43,444 nucleotides of DNA from Desulfurococcales archaeon (GTDB taxonomy: Archaea; Thermoproteota; Thermoprotei_A; Sulfolobales; Acidilobaceae): NCBI GenBank assembly GCA_015521095.1, contig WAOU01000113.1, forward strand, positions 1 through 43,444, read 5' to 3'. Below the pieces are notes generated by a model. It did not search any database, was not told the origin of the DNA, and saw only the letters and a list, made by a program, of their open reading frames with translations. The position numbers and the translations under genes were made by a program. Position 1 is the first letter of the stretch. Each line of letters begins with the position of its first letter. This document shows positions 1 through 8,615 of the stretch, piece by piece.

Positions 1-2
1 TA

Positions 3-866
3 TTCTGTGGAATGGGCGGGAGCGGAGCCACAGGCCTCTACGCCTCTAAAATCCTAGAAACACACTCAGACACAGTATCGTATCCCGAGCTCAGCCATCA
101 GCCCCCTAGCTGGATAGACAAATACACACTAGTAATCACACTCAGCTACTCCGGAAACACACTCGAAACACTCCACTGCGCCAGAAAAGCACTAGAGAAG
201 AATGCCTCAATAATAGCAGTAACCCGAGGAGGTGAACTATCAAAACTAGAAAACTCCAGGGCAGTGGCAATCGTGCCGGAAGCACCAGCACCGAGAGCAG
301 GATTTACAGGAATGCTATATACAACTCTAGGAATACTTGAAGGACTCGGTGTAATAAACGGAGACAACATCGGCATTAGTGAAAGCCTAAAGTTCTTGAA
401 GAACCAGAAGAGAAGCGTCTATGACCATGCAAGGAACCTAGCCGAATGGCTCCGCAACATAAGGGGAACACCGGTTATCGTAACAGGAGCAAGCATGTGC
501 CCCGTGGCAGTCAGGGCGAAGAACGAACTGGCGGAAAACTCGAAGACAAAGTCAATAATAGGATGCTTCCCGGAAAGCGGACATAACGATATCGTTGCGT
601 GGGCCAGCGAAGGCACCGATAACCTGCTCATAATATTCACAGGAGAGGATTTCGAGGACAAAACACTGCAAGCAGCACTATCCATAATATCGCCGCTATC
701 AACACACAGGCTTACACCAGCGGGAGAAAAACTCCTAACACGACTAATCTATCCGACATGGACGATAGGAATAGCAAGCATAGAATACGCCGTTATGAGA
801 GGAATAGACCCCGTAGAAATAACGCCGATAGACAACTATAAGAGAAAACTAAAGCTAATGCTCTAA
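3..866 (+). CDS. Bifunctional phosphoglucose/phosphomannose isomerase, 5' truncated by window edge
   Basis: The reading frame is open from base 3, before any start codon, and begins FCGMGGSGAT, the phosphate-binding loop of the first SIS domain, so only a short N-terminal part lies outside the window. The second SIS half carries CFPESGHNDIVAW, the archaeal PGI/PMI segment with the catalytic His. The enzyme interconverts glucose-6-P and fructose-6-P, and mannose-6-P and fructose-6-P, in the cytosol, feeding glycolysis/gluconeogenesis and glycan precursors. The family is usually about 300-325 residues, which fits the 287 seen here plus a missing N-terminus. The stop overlaps the stop of the convergent pyrE by 4 bases. 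Codons are strongly A/C-ending. Family assignment is firm; relative activity on the two sugars cannot be read from the sequence. Confidence 0.93.
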   Translation, partial: FCGMGGSGATGLYASKILETHSDTVSYPELSHQPPSWIDKYTLVITLSYSGNTLETLHCARKALEKNASIIAVTRGGELSKLENSRAVAIVPEAPAPRAGFTGMLYTTLGILEGLGVINGDNIGISESLKFLKNQKRSVYDHARNLAEWLRNIRGTPVIVTGASMCPVAVRAKNELAENSKTKSIIGCFPESGHNDIVAWASEGTDNLLIIFTGEDFEDKTLQAALSIISPLSTHRLTPAGEKLLTRLIYPTWTIGIASIEYAVMRGIDPVEITPIDNYKRKLKLML

Positions 867-1405
867 CCTTCCAATAATCTCCTAATATCGTCAAGGGATA
901 ATAGCGAGTAGAGACGAGCTCCTTTTTCCCGGAGCAAATCCCGTGCTCCTTCATTCCTATCAACAATAACCAATGCTGTATCCACAACTATTCCCTCTTC
1001 TCTCAACACATCAATGGCCCCGGCCAGGCTCTTACCGGTCGTTGCAACATCGTCTACAAGAATAACACTATCAGTAACACGCTCTTCTAATTCTACTTTT
1101 CTAGACAAACCATACTCTTTGCGCCTCGGCCTCACATAGCCAGCTGGGAGACCTGCCCTATACGCTAGGGCCGTGGCCCATGGTATGCCTCCCGTCGCCA
1201 CACCTACTAGAGCACTCTTCTCTCTCAGCAATCCGTAGAATTCGAGGAATAAGTACTCGACTATCAATCGGAACACGCTTGGATGACTTGGAACTATCCT
1301 GAGATCAATGTATATGTCTGACTCCTTTCCACTCGATAATCGGAACTTTCCTTTTTTAACGGCTCCAATGTCTAGGAGACATCTTACTATTCGGTCCTTG
1401 TCCAC
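863..1405 (-). CDS. pyrE: Orotate phosphoribosyltransferase
   Basis: A 180-residue enzyme that joins orotate to PRPP to give OMP in pyrimidine synthesis. The PRPP-binding signature VILVDDVATTGKS sits near residues 113-125. The N-terminal part has the FRLSSGKESDIYIDLR segment typical of archaeal PyrE. The start is GTG at 1405; a GAGG lies 9-10 bases upstream, but a TATA-like element (1431-1440) would place the transcript start only a few bases before the GTG, so a nearly leaderless mRNA is also possible. No pyrF or other pyr gene is adjacent in the window. Length matches compact archaeal orthologues. Confidence 0.93.
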   Translation of the reverse strand: MDKDRIVRCLLDIGAVKKGKFRLSSGKESDIYIDLRIVPSHPSVFRLIVEYLFLEFYGLLREKSALVGVATGGIPWATALAYRAGLPAGYVRPRRKEYGLSRKVELEERVTDSVILVDDVATTGKSLAGAIDVLREEGIVVDTALVIVDRNEGARDLLREKGARLYSLLSLDDIRRLLEG

Positions 1406-1430
1406 CTATATCATCCTCAGCCCGCTCACA

Positions 1431-1440
1431 ATATTATAGT
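1431..1440 (-). promoter_or_regulatory. TATA-like element before pyrE
   Basis: On the minus strand this reads ACTATAATAT. Its centre is about 30 bases before the GTG of pyrE, the distance expected for an archaeal box A driving a leaderless or very short-leader transcript. Confidence 0.35.
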
Positions 1441-1450
1441 AGAGTAAGAG

Positions 1451-2110
1451 CTATCTAGGTATCGCGGCAGGAACTTGAATCGTAGTATTAAGCGTATCAG
1501 TCACATACACGTAGAGACTATAGATATCAAGTGGATTCAACCCAGTATCAATCGTCAAGCTATCGCTATGCCAAGGACCAGTAAACTCAATGGTACTATT
1601 CGTATTATTCTTATACATCACATAAAGCGTGACGCTCTTGATTCCATAATCTGAGAAGCATGTAGAGTTAACAACATTATAGTTAACATCAACGAGTAAG
1701 GTACCGTTAGGGAACAATACTGCTTTTGATACCTCGATATAAGGCTGAAGACTCAGAGGCACCCTAACCGAATCCAATAACTCACCCTTATAATATAACT
1801 CGACAATATAATCGCCATAGGTCAGGAATGAGCCATTAACGAGATTATCACCGTTCCGAACCTCAGCCTCAACAAGCCTGTCCCCGGTAGCTGGATTCAC
1901 TACGACCAACGTATAAGCATCACAGTCACCAGTAATAGATACCTTGACGAAATGATTAGTAACACAACAGACATCAATCACGCCCCTACAACTCGTACCC
2001 TTAGAGAAGAATACCGTATACCAGCCTATAGAAACAAGAGCAACCAGAAGCAACCCCACAAGCACAATCAATACACGTTTACTAGAAGCCTTCTCCTGTT
2101 TCCTAACCAC
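1451..2110 (-). CDS. Membrane-anchored extracellular protein of unknown function
   Basis: I do not recognise a family. The 219-residue product starts with a basic stretch (RKQEKASSKR) followed by a 20-residue hydrophobic segment (LIVLVGLLLVALVSIGWYTV), a signal anchor. The rest is beta-rich with several N-x-S/T sequons and cysteine pairs (CCVTN, GDCDAY, STCFSDY), fitting an exported glycosylated domain, possibly immunoglobulin-like. I chose the GTG at 2110, which is preceded by GGTG about 7 bases upstream; a TTG at 2128 in the same frame would add six residues. It lies downstream of A/T-rich DNA and on the same strand as pyrE, separated from it by 45 bp. Confidence is high that it is a gene and low on function. 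Confidence 0.7.
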   Translation of the reverse strand: MVRKQEKASSKRVLIVLVGLLLVALVSIGWYTVFFSKGTSCRGVIDVCCVTNHFVKVSITGDCDAYTLVVVNPATGDRLVEAEVRNGDNLVNGSFLTYGDYIVELYYKGELLDSVRVPLSLQPYIEVSKAVLFPNGTLLVDVNYNVVNSTCFSDYGIKSVTLYVMYKNNTNSTIEFTGPWHSDSLTIDTGLNPLDIYSLYVYVTDTLNTTIQVPAAIPR

Positions 2111-2128
2111 AACAACACACCATAACAA

Positions 2129-2742
2129 TCAAAGGATCAGCTAAAGAAAAATAAACACTAACATCAAAATCCTCCAACAACATCTATTTTGAAAAATCCT
2201 GGCAAATTTACCACTTCGATGGCTATAGTAAAACCATATACTAAGAATAATGAGAACCCAAGAAGCTCACAGAAAATATAGGAAAAAATAGTTCTAACGA
2301 ATCATGTAACGTTGCTTGATACTACAAGGATAGAGGGCTTTGGCTTGCCTTAATCCCATGCATCAATGTGGAGCAAACATTTAACAAGAGCCTACTTGAT
2401 TTAGAATTTAGATATCTTCTATAGTCGCTTCCAAAAAATTACAAAGTGTCAACTACCTGTTAACACCTAGAATGAACATAACTATACTATCCATGTCTTA
2501 GCAATAGTGAGAATTACGAATGGATAATATAATATATTCATTATAATAATTAATAATTTATATTATCAGCGGGTTCTTTCTCCCACTGTGCCTGTATCCC
2601 TTCTATCTCATCTAAAATACCCTGTTGCGTCTTATAAGATGGCAAATGAGAAATCGGGCTATCTTACTTACAACATCTAGTTGTTAAGGATCCATAACTT
2701 GTTACCTTAACTTTTATGAGACGTTGTGGTTGATTACTGACA
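2129..2742. other. 614-bp A/T-rich stretch without a clear gene
   Basis: No long reading frame, tRNA or repeat array was seen. Bases 2520-2565 are almost pure A/T. A minus-strand frame at 2550-2663 reads 37 sense codons with coding-like composition (ILDEIEGIQAQWEKEP) but is closed on both sides by stops; it may be a remnant of a decayed gene or a very small ORF starting at TTG. The segment may hold upstream control elements for the 1451-2110 gene. Confidence 0.4.
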
Positions 2743-3165
2743 TCATATTTCGGTTAGTTTGCGAATTTGTTTTGCTGTATCGATTATTTTTCCGCTTCCT
2801 TTGAGAGTTATGCTTCCTCCTGCGAATGTTATATTTAACCTATAGCGTCTTAAGTATCCGTATATTATTAGTGGTACCCCTACTAATAGTGTCGTTAGGA
2901 TTATTAGTATTCCGATACTGTCTTCAATGTCAGATATGGCTATCCCTGTCGGTATTCCGAGGATTAGAATTGTAATTCCAATTAGTAGTTGAGTGAGGTT
3001 TCTTGTGATTGTTATGGCGTGTATATGTCTGGGCGGGATTATTGTCACTCTGCTTCCTTTCGAGATTAAAATGCCCCGGTTAGACGCTGCGACTGTAATG
3101 CCACCATAAGATAATTTTGAGTTAACTTGTTCTCCTGGCATTAAAATTTTTTCAATCATTCCCAT
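2743..3165 (-). CDS. Small membrane protein with PH-like halves around two TM helices
   Basis: A 140-residue protein. Residues 1-52 look like the first strands of a bacterial-type PH (YdbS/bPH) domain: a short lead MIEKILMPGEQV, then strands with SNRGILISKGSR. Two hydrophobic helices follow (about 57-78 and 84-103), then the C-terminal half RYRLNITFAGGSITLKGSGK. This order, strands then two helices then strands, is typical of membrane bPH proteins. The ATG at 3165 is preceded by GGTGG at 11-15 bases. No functional partner is adjacent. Domain naming is by pattern only and should be treated as tentative; a role in membrane stress or envelope homeostasis is a family-level guess. Confidence 0.65.
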   Translation of the reverse strand: MGMIEKILMPGEQVNSKLSYGGITVAASNRGILISKGSRVTIIPPRHIHAITITRNLTQLLIGITILILGIPTGIAISDIEDSIGILIILTTLLVGVPLIIYGYLRRYRLNITFAGGSITLKGSGKIIDTAKQIRKLTEI

Positions 3166-3783
3166 CGTATCCCACCGTTATTTATTAGATCTAACTAGAC
3201 TAGCAATCCTGTATTCGTTATTTTGTAAGATAAATCGGTTATTATTTTAGAATAATCGGTGTTTAATTTCACTTTATATAATGTCTCATAGTATTACCTT
3301 TATTATGTAGAACAATAGCTATTGGGTAGACTCTATTAATATATTCGGAATACGTCTTAATCAAGTAAGAGGTCAATAAGTTAAATAATAATTTTTATGC
3401 AACGATATGTTGCTAGGTTGTTAAGTAACATTTAAGTCATTTATTTATGTGAGGCCTCTGTTGTCCTGGCCTCGATCATTTCGAGGCTTCGATCTCCGCT
3501 TTTAACCTTCTTCATCGGCCTCGTGTATTTTTCTGGTGTTGTTGAGGAGTTTTTGTGTTGTTGGGCTCCGTACGCTCGTGTTTCTTCATTCCCCTCTTTG
3601 GGGTCTTGTACCCTAGGGTAGTTCATCGCCCTTTTTGGGAGGATTGTTCTCGTGTCCTTGTATTTATGGTGTTCGTTCTAATAATTATTATTGGTTATGC
3701 GTATTATAGGATTGTATACATGGTGTCTCTTTGGACGGGGTTCTTGCCCTGACGTGGATGTGGATTGTCCATGGGTGTTGTGC
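3166..3783. other. 618-bp gene-poor stretch with nested inverted repeats
   Basis: Bases 3166-3440 are A/T-rich and probably carry the promoter of the minus-strand PH-like gene (AATAAATAA on the minus strand near 3178-3187). Bases 3451-3620 are less A/T-rich. There GAGGCC (3451-3456) can pair with GGCCTC (3468-3473), while GCCTCGA (3469-3475) can instead pair with TCGAGGC (3481-3487) around a 5-base loop, so the two hairpins exclude each other. Short frames here on both strands look non-coding. A/T-rich TATA-like sequence at 3676-3712 is probably the promoter of the acylase gene. Confidence 0.4.
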
Positions 3784-6303
3784 ATGAAGAAGAAGGGCAT
3801 AGTTACCGGGATTCTAGCGGTATTGTTCCTTATACTGCCGTATGCGGCTGCTCCATTGGCGTCTATGATTGACCCTGTTCATGGCGTTATGGGTGCGTCG
3901 CTCTCTGCTGGTACTCCTAGCGCTGAGATCAGTGATCCCCGTGTCCCGGGTAAGGCGTGGGTTGTATGGGACGAGTATGGTGTGCCGCATATTTATGCTA
4001 CTACGGATGAGGCCGGGATCTATGCTGTAGGATGGGTTACGGCTAGCCAGAGACTGTTTCAGATGGACCTGCTAAGGCGTGTTCCTGAGGGGAGGCTCGC
4101 TGCGCTGGTGGGGGAGAAGGGAGTAGAGTCAGATGTGTTTATGATACAGTCTGGGATAGCTGAATCGGTTGATAAGAGCTGGGAGCTGATCAAGAATACG
4201 CCGGAGCTTGCACCTGTCAAGGAGATGTTAGAGTATTATGCTATGGGCGTCAACTCGTATATAGAGTACGCTGTTAAGCATAACCAGTTACCGCTCGAGT
4301 ATAGGGTTCTGGGACTAACACCTGAGCCGTGGGAGCCACGTGATACTATAGCAGTTGCTAAGCTCATAGCCTATGGTCTCGCATGGAACAATGAGGACCT
4401 CGTTATGCAGAAACTTGTCAATAGGCTGGGAGAGAACGGAATATACCTTGCCGAGATATTCGACTTCCTGAACTGGACAGATACATATCCCCAGGCCCAG
4501 TGCGAGTACGCTGTATACTGGACAAATGTCACGGGACTAAACAATACGCTCACACTAAAACAGGCATCGGTGCCTGCCGTGATAAATGTTGACAATGTTC
4601 TCGAGTTAACGGAATCAACCTCGAGACTGCTAGGATGGACTCCTCCAGTCGATGCATCTAATAACTGGGTCGTTAATGGAAGCTACACTGTGAGCGGGCT
4701 ACCAATACTTGCAAACGACCCACACCTAGAGCTCACAGCGCCACCTATCTGGTTCCTCCTCGAAATAAACACCCCATCCTTCAAGTCCATAGGAAACCTC
4801 TTCCCAGGAACACCCCTTGTCGTGATCGGAAGGAACACGCATCTAGCATGGGCTTTCACAAATGTGATGGGCGACTTTACAGACTACTACTACTATGTAT
4901 GGAACGGAGACCAGTACCTCTACAAGGGAGAATGGCTAACGCCCACTAAGGAAACAGTGGAGATCAAGGTATGGGATCCCTTCAAGAGAACCTACTCGAC
5001 CCAGACAGTAACAGTGATGAAGACCGTGCACGGCTACGTAATAGACGCAGACGGAGAAAAACTAGCCGTGAGATGGACAGGACAAGACGCCAGCGCTGAA
5101 ATAGCATTCTTCTACTTCCTAAACAAGGCCACAACCGTGAAGGAAGCACTCCAGGCACAGAAATACTTCCACGTCCCTATACAGAACTTCGTAGTGGCAG
5201 ATGACCAGGGCAACTTCGCATACTCGCCATTCGGAGCATATCCAGTACGCACCAACTTACCAGTATACAATATCAGTGGAAAACTGATCGTGAACAAGGG
5301 ATGGCTACCCTTCAACGGTAGCGCGGGAGAAGGAGAATGGGCAGGCTATCTTTCACCCGGACAAATACCAATCCTCTATGACCCACCGGTACCATTTATA
5401 GCAACAGCGAACAGCAAGCCATGGAACGGTACATGCGGAGACTTCATAGGATGGCACTATCATGACAAGTATAGGGAAGAACGAATACATGAGATGCTAA
5501 ACCAGCTAATAGCCGAGAAAGGAAAACTAACCCCTATGGACATCGCAAAGGTACAGACAGACATCACTGATCTAGGTGTAAAAGACTACCTCCACGAGCT
5601 TCTAAGCCTAACCTGTAGCTCGGACCTAGAGGTACGTTCACAGCTACTCGAATGGTATAAGAACACTACATTAATGGATCCAGACGCATGGCAACCAAGT
5701 GTAGCCGCAGCATGGATAATCACCTTCCACCACAACCTATGGAAAATAATATACGGCGAGGACACAGACATCAGCTTCTTCAGAGCATACTACGCACTAC
5801 ACTTCATAAAAGCCTATAAGAGCGGAGACCCGGTGGCGAGATCCCTGCTAGGCGACAAGACACTAATGGATCTAGCAGAAGAATCCCTCAACGAAGCCCT
5901 AGAATTCCTAGAACAATACTATGGAACCACCGACTATACCACTTGGAGATACGGCGACCTACACTACTACGACGTACACCACGCCGCATTCAACATCTTA
6001 AACCTCGACAAGCTCCCAGCTGGAGGATTCACTTGGACAATAAATGTGGCCCCCTCACTCTCATATAGCCTAGAAAACGGTATGCCAGTACGACACGGAC
6101 CCAGCCTAAGACAAATAGTCGATCTTTCAACCGACGAGTACTGGATCGCGATACCTGGAGGAGATAGCGGTAACCCGTTCAGCCCATTCTACCAGAACAT
6201 CTACAAGGAGTATTGGGTGAAGGGCGAGTACATCGTGTACAAGCTGGGCCAGCCTGCTGAAGCCTACGGAGCACCCAGCCTGGTAATCAATGGATCTGGC
6301 TAA
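3784..6303 (+). CDS. Secreted penicillin acylase family amidohydrolase (Ntn hydrolase)
   Basis: An 839-residue precursor of the peptidase S45 family, which hydrolyses amide bonds of penicillins, acyl-homoserine lactones or other N-acyl compounds after self-cleavage into two chains. The N-terminus MKKKGIVTGILAVLFLILPY is a signal peptide/anchor. The alpha chain shows the family pattern (VWDEYGVPHIYATTDEAGIYAVGWV). The self-cleavage site is the A-SNNWVVNGS motif; Ser292 would become the N-terminal nucleophile of the beta chain, followed by the conserved LANDPHLELTAPP segment. I chose ATG at 3784 because it gives the signal peptide; longer in-frame openings to 3691 are not signal-like. Third-codon bases shift from T/G-ending to A/C-ending around 4440-4680. 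It is followed 14 bp later by a small membrane protein. The real substrate is unknown. Confidence 0.9.
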   Translation: MKKKGIVTGILAVLFLILPYAAAPLASMIDPVHGVMGASLSAGTPSAEISDPRVPGKAWVVWDEYGVPHIYATTDEAGIYAVGWVTASQRLFQMDLLRRVPEGRLAALVGEKGVESDVFMIQSGIAESVDKSWELIKNTPELAPVKEMLEYYAMGVNSYIEYAVKHNQLPLEYRVLGLTPEPWEPRDTIAVAKLIAYGLAWNNEDLVMQKLVNRLGENGIYLAEIFDFLNWTDTYPQAQCEYAVYWTNVTGLNNTLTLKQASVPAVINVDNVLELTESTSRLLGWTPPVDASNNWVVNGSYTVSGLPILANDPHLELTAPPIWFLLEINTPSFKSIGNLFPGTPLVVIGRNTHLAWAFTNVMGDFTDYYYYVWNGDQYLYKGEWLTPTKETVEIKVWDPFKRTYSTQTVTVMKTVHGYVIDADGEKLAVRWTGQDASAEIAFFYFLNKATTVKEALQAQKYFHVPIQNFVVADDQGNFAYSPFGAYPVRTNLPVYNISGKLIVNKGWLPFNGSAGEGEWAGYLSPGQIPILYDPPVPFIATANSKPWNGTCGDFIGWHYHDKYREERIHEMLNQLIAEKGKLTPMDIAKVQTDITDLGVKDYLHELLSLTCSSDLEVRSQLLEWYKNTTLMDPDAWQPSVAAAWIITFHHNLWKIIYGEDTDISFFRAYYALHFIKAYKSGDPVARSLLGDKTLMDLAEESLNEALEFLEQYYGTTDYTTWRYGDLHYYDVHHAAFNILNLDKLPAGGFTWTINVAPSLSYSLENGMPVRHGPSLRQIVDLSTDEYWIAIPGGDSGNPFSPFYQNIYKEYWVKGEYIVYKLGQPAEAYGAPSLVINGSG

Positions 6304-6317
6304 GGAGGTGAAGGAAG

Positions 6318-6665
6318 ATGATCGAAAAAAGAAGTACACAGATAAAGGCTCTCGCCCTTGTAATAGGAGCAGTATTATATATGGCTATATTATGGCTCCT
6401 CAAACAGCCCTATAACATGACCTTAGCACCGCTCGTAGCGGGCATAATAATCGGCTATGTAGCAGGTAGCGGGAGAGAAGCCTTCCTCTACGGAATAATT
6501 GCTGGTGCGGCATCCATAGTTCTATTACTCAACACCAACATACTTTACGCGTTCGAGATAGTAGCCGGTATTGGTGGTTCACCAGTTGCATTGCTCGCCC
6601 TATTATACCACTTGTTAACGCCGGGCTTTATCGCGGCTACCACACGATATATACTACCCGAATAA
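6318..6665 (+). CDS. Small membrane protein, partner of acylase
   Basis: A 115-residue protein with about four hydrophobic helices (residues 10-27, 34-51, 56-72, 78-100) and short loops. I recognise no family. It starts 14 bp after the acylase stop with a strong ribosome site (AAGGAGGTG) placed 6 bases before the ATG, so the two genes are almost certainly cotranscribed. It could anchor, process or transport a product of the acylase, but nothing in the sequence proves this. Confidence 0.75.
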   Translation: MIEKRSTQIKALALVIGAVLYMAILWLLKQPYNMTLAPLVAGIIIGYVAGSGREAFLYGIIAGAASIVLLLNTNILYAFEIVAGIGGSPVALLALLYHLLTPGFIAATTRYILPE

Positions 6666-6697
6666 ACGTAAAGAGGAAAACAAGACTGGTGTAGGAA

Positions 6698-7615
6698 TCA
6701 TCTATTGTTTTTCCTTATATAATAGTCTACCATTCCCCATACAGTACTATAATAGAAGGTCACGTACGCGATTTTTCCTCCCTTCTCTACGACATCACGT
6801 GCCTCATCCAAATATTCTGGTAGCTTCTCTGCGACCTGTGAGGGATCACTTACTCCTTCTGATACTAGTTTTTGTACGGCGCCGAGCCATTTCTCTAGTT
6901 GATGCTTGTGTTGCTCAAGATACTCTGTGCCGGGTAGCGGGTCTATTCCATAGTGTGTTGGGACTATCTTGTTTGGGTTCAGTTTCTTCATCTTCCCCAG
7001 GCTCTCTATATAGAGCTCAGGCTTGAAGGGAGGTGGAGTCGTGGGAAGCCTGATCCTCGTGCCATCTACGAGGAATGATACACCTGCGGCGTCGCCCGTG
7101 AATAATAGCCCGTGAGGCTCGAGTAGTATGCTCATGTGATGGCTGGCGTGTCCAGGGGTATGCTGTATATAGAGGCGTTGGTCTCTGCCTAGCTCTATGA
7201 TCTCTCCGTCTTCGGCTACATGGAGCTGGTTTTCTGGGACAGGGATGGGTTCTCCGTAGAGTATCGCGACTTCTCCTAGGACTTGTTGGCTCGCCTGCCA
7301 TAGTTTTGCTGGGTTAGCTAGGTGCTTGTATCCTCTTGGGTGTACTACTATCTTTGCACGGGGATAATGTTTTGCTAGTTGTCCTGCTGCTCCTCCGTGG
7401 TCCAGGTGGATGTGTGTTACTACTATGTAGTCTGGTTCTATTCCTTGCTCGTCGAGCTTGTTTACTAGGAGCTTGCTTGTTGAGGCGGGCCCTGTCTCGA
7501 TCAGCACTGTTTTCTCGTCTCCGATTATGAGATAGGATGCTATTAGTTCTCTACCATATCCCTCGGGGGTGACATCAATTATGACTAGATCGTTTTCTCG
7601 CGGCACAGAATACAC
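6698..7615 (-). CDS. Metallo-beta-lactamase fold hydrolase
   Basis: A 305-residue cytosolic enzyme. The metal motif THIHLDHGG lies near residues 67-75, a third ligand His is in HTPGHASHH, the bridging Asp in FTGDAAG, and a further His in VPTHYG, so the metal set is complete. The C-terminal 70 residues (helical, QHKHQLEKWLGAVQKLV) extend beyond the core, as in many archaeal thiolesterase- or glyoxalase-II-like members. Start is GTG at 7615. It is divergent from the DUF1641 gene across about 105 bp. Substrate is not predictable; a hydrolase of thioesters or lactones is most likely for this subgroup. Confidence 0.88.
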   Translation of the reverse strand: MYSVPRENDLVIIDVTPEGYGRELIASYLIIGDEKTVLIETGPASTSKLLVNKLDEQGIEPDYIVVTHIHLDHGGAAGQLAKHYPRAKIVVHPRGYKHLANPAKLWQASQQVLGEVAILYGEPIPVPENQLHVAEDGEIIELGRDQRLYIQHTPGHASHHMSILLEPHGLLFTGDAAGVSFLVDGTRIRLPTTPPPFKPELYIESLGKMKKLNPNKIVPTHYGIDPLPGTEYLEQHKHQLEKWLGAVQKLVSEGVSDPSQVAEKLPEYLDEARDVVEKGGKIAYVTFYYSTVWGMVDYYIRKNNR

Positions 7616-7721
7616 ACCATGTCTTTATATCGAGTCCCTGCTAGAATATTATGTATTCGCGTATAGTTCATGCTTATTGAATGTCCTGGGACGCAGTATC
7701 ATCTACGTGGAGGGAAGCGTT

Positions 7722-8096
7722 ATGAGTGAGGATACTTATGAGGCTCTTGATGCGGGACTCGAGGCTGTTCTGAGACTTATGGCACATGTTGATCTCGATA
7801 AGCTGGAGAGGCTTGTCGAGTTACTTCCCAAGATAGAGAAGCTATTGGTGCTCTTGGATAAGCTAGATGATGACACAATTGCTTCTCTCGAAAAACTCAT
7901 TGACCTACTGCCTGTTGTGACTTCCAGGCTCGATAACGCTGTTCCATGCCTAGAGGAAGCATTCAAATCCGTTGAGGGAGCAGAGCCAGTTACGGGATTA
8001 AAAGGCCTTCTAAACCTGCTTAGAGACAAAGAGGTCCAGGAGGGTATTGGTAAGGCTGTTGCTGTCCTACGTGTTCTAGGAAAATGCAAGATCTAG
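7722..8096 (+). CDS. DUF1641 family protein
   Basis: A 124-residue helical, leucine-rich protein ending in the DUF1641 signature GLKGLLNLLRDKEVQEGIGK then VLRVLGK. The ATG at 7722 has GGAGG about 7-10 bases upstream; the open frame continues upstream to 7569 but that part has no coding character. The family is often found beside formate dehydrogenase or sulfur-redox genes and has been suggested to assist their assembly or membrane association; here no such partner is adjacent, so the role is open. It is convergent with the mutase small-subunit gene. Confidence 0.8.
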   Translation: MSEDTYEALDAGLEAVLRLMAHVDLDKLERLVELLPKIEKLLVLLDKLDDDTIASLEKLIDLLPVVTSRLDNAVPCLEEAFKSVEGAEPVTGLKGLLNLLRDKEVQEGIGKAVAVLRVLGKCKI

Positions 8097-8147
8097 CCCG
8101 CTAGGAAAATAATTGGTTGGAGGGTGCCGCCCTCCTTCTTGACTGTT

Positions 8148-8615
8148 CTACGTTAACAGTTCTTCTTTCTCCCGTTTTTCCATAGCTAGGCGACGAACTG
8201 TTTCTATTATTATCTTGAGGCTACTTCCTGGGAGGAATACTTCTCTTACACCCATTTTCTTGAGGGGTTCTATGTCTACTAGTGGTATCGTTCCTCCCAC
8301 TACTACAGGTATATCGTCTGCTCCTATCTCTTTGAGTTTCTCCATCAATTTCTTTACGTGGTGTATATGTGCACCCGATAGTATACTTATTCCTATTACA
8401 TCGACGTCTTCTTGTATCGCTGACATTACTACTTGTTCAGGCGTTTGTCTTATGCCAGTGTATACTACTTCGAATCCGGCGTCTTTGAGTGCTCTTGCTA
8501 TTACTTTTGCTCCGCGGTCATGGCCGTCTATTCCGAGCTTGGCTACGAGGACCTTGAAGGGCCTCTTAGCTTTTATTTCCTCGCTAATAGATTGGAGGCT
8601 CGACATATACACCAT
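8148..8615 (-). CDS. B12-binding small subunit of acyl-CoA mutase
   Basis: A roughly 150-residue cobalamin-binding subunit. It carries the base-off/His-on B12 motif [20 protein letters not shown] (DxHxxG with the cobalt-ligating His), and the later [10 protein letters not shown] and VVGGTIP segments that complete the family's B12 pocket. It pairs with the large subunit encoded just upstream; the frames overlap by 20-30 bp, implying translational coupling. A GGAGGTG at 8617-8623 serves the start, but ATG 8615, GTG 8612 and ATG 8606 are all in frame; GTG 8612 has the most usual spacing and ATG 8606 gives the family-like start [11 protein letters not shown]. The separate small subunit is typical of archaeal mutases and of isobutyryl-CoA mutase. 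Confidence 0.9.
   Translation of the reverse strand: MVYMSSLQSISEEIKAKRPFKVLVAKLGIDGHDRGAKVIARALKDAGFEVVYTGIRQTPEQVVMSAIQEDVDVIGISILSGAHIHHVKKLMEKLKEIGADDIPVVVGGTIPLVDIEPLKKMGVREVFLPGSSLKIIIETVRRLAMEKREKEELLT

Noticed and set aside
3441..3752. Short open frames on both strands (minus 3441-3626, plus 3555-3752)
   Set aside because: They have low-complexity or unlikely composition, no ribosome site and no family resemblance; the region is better explained as non-coding.
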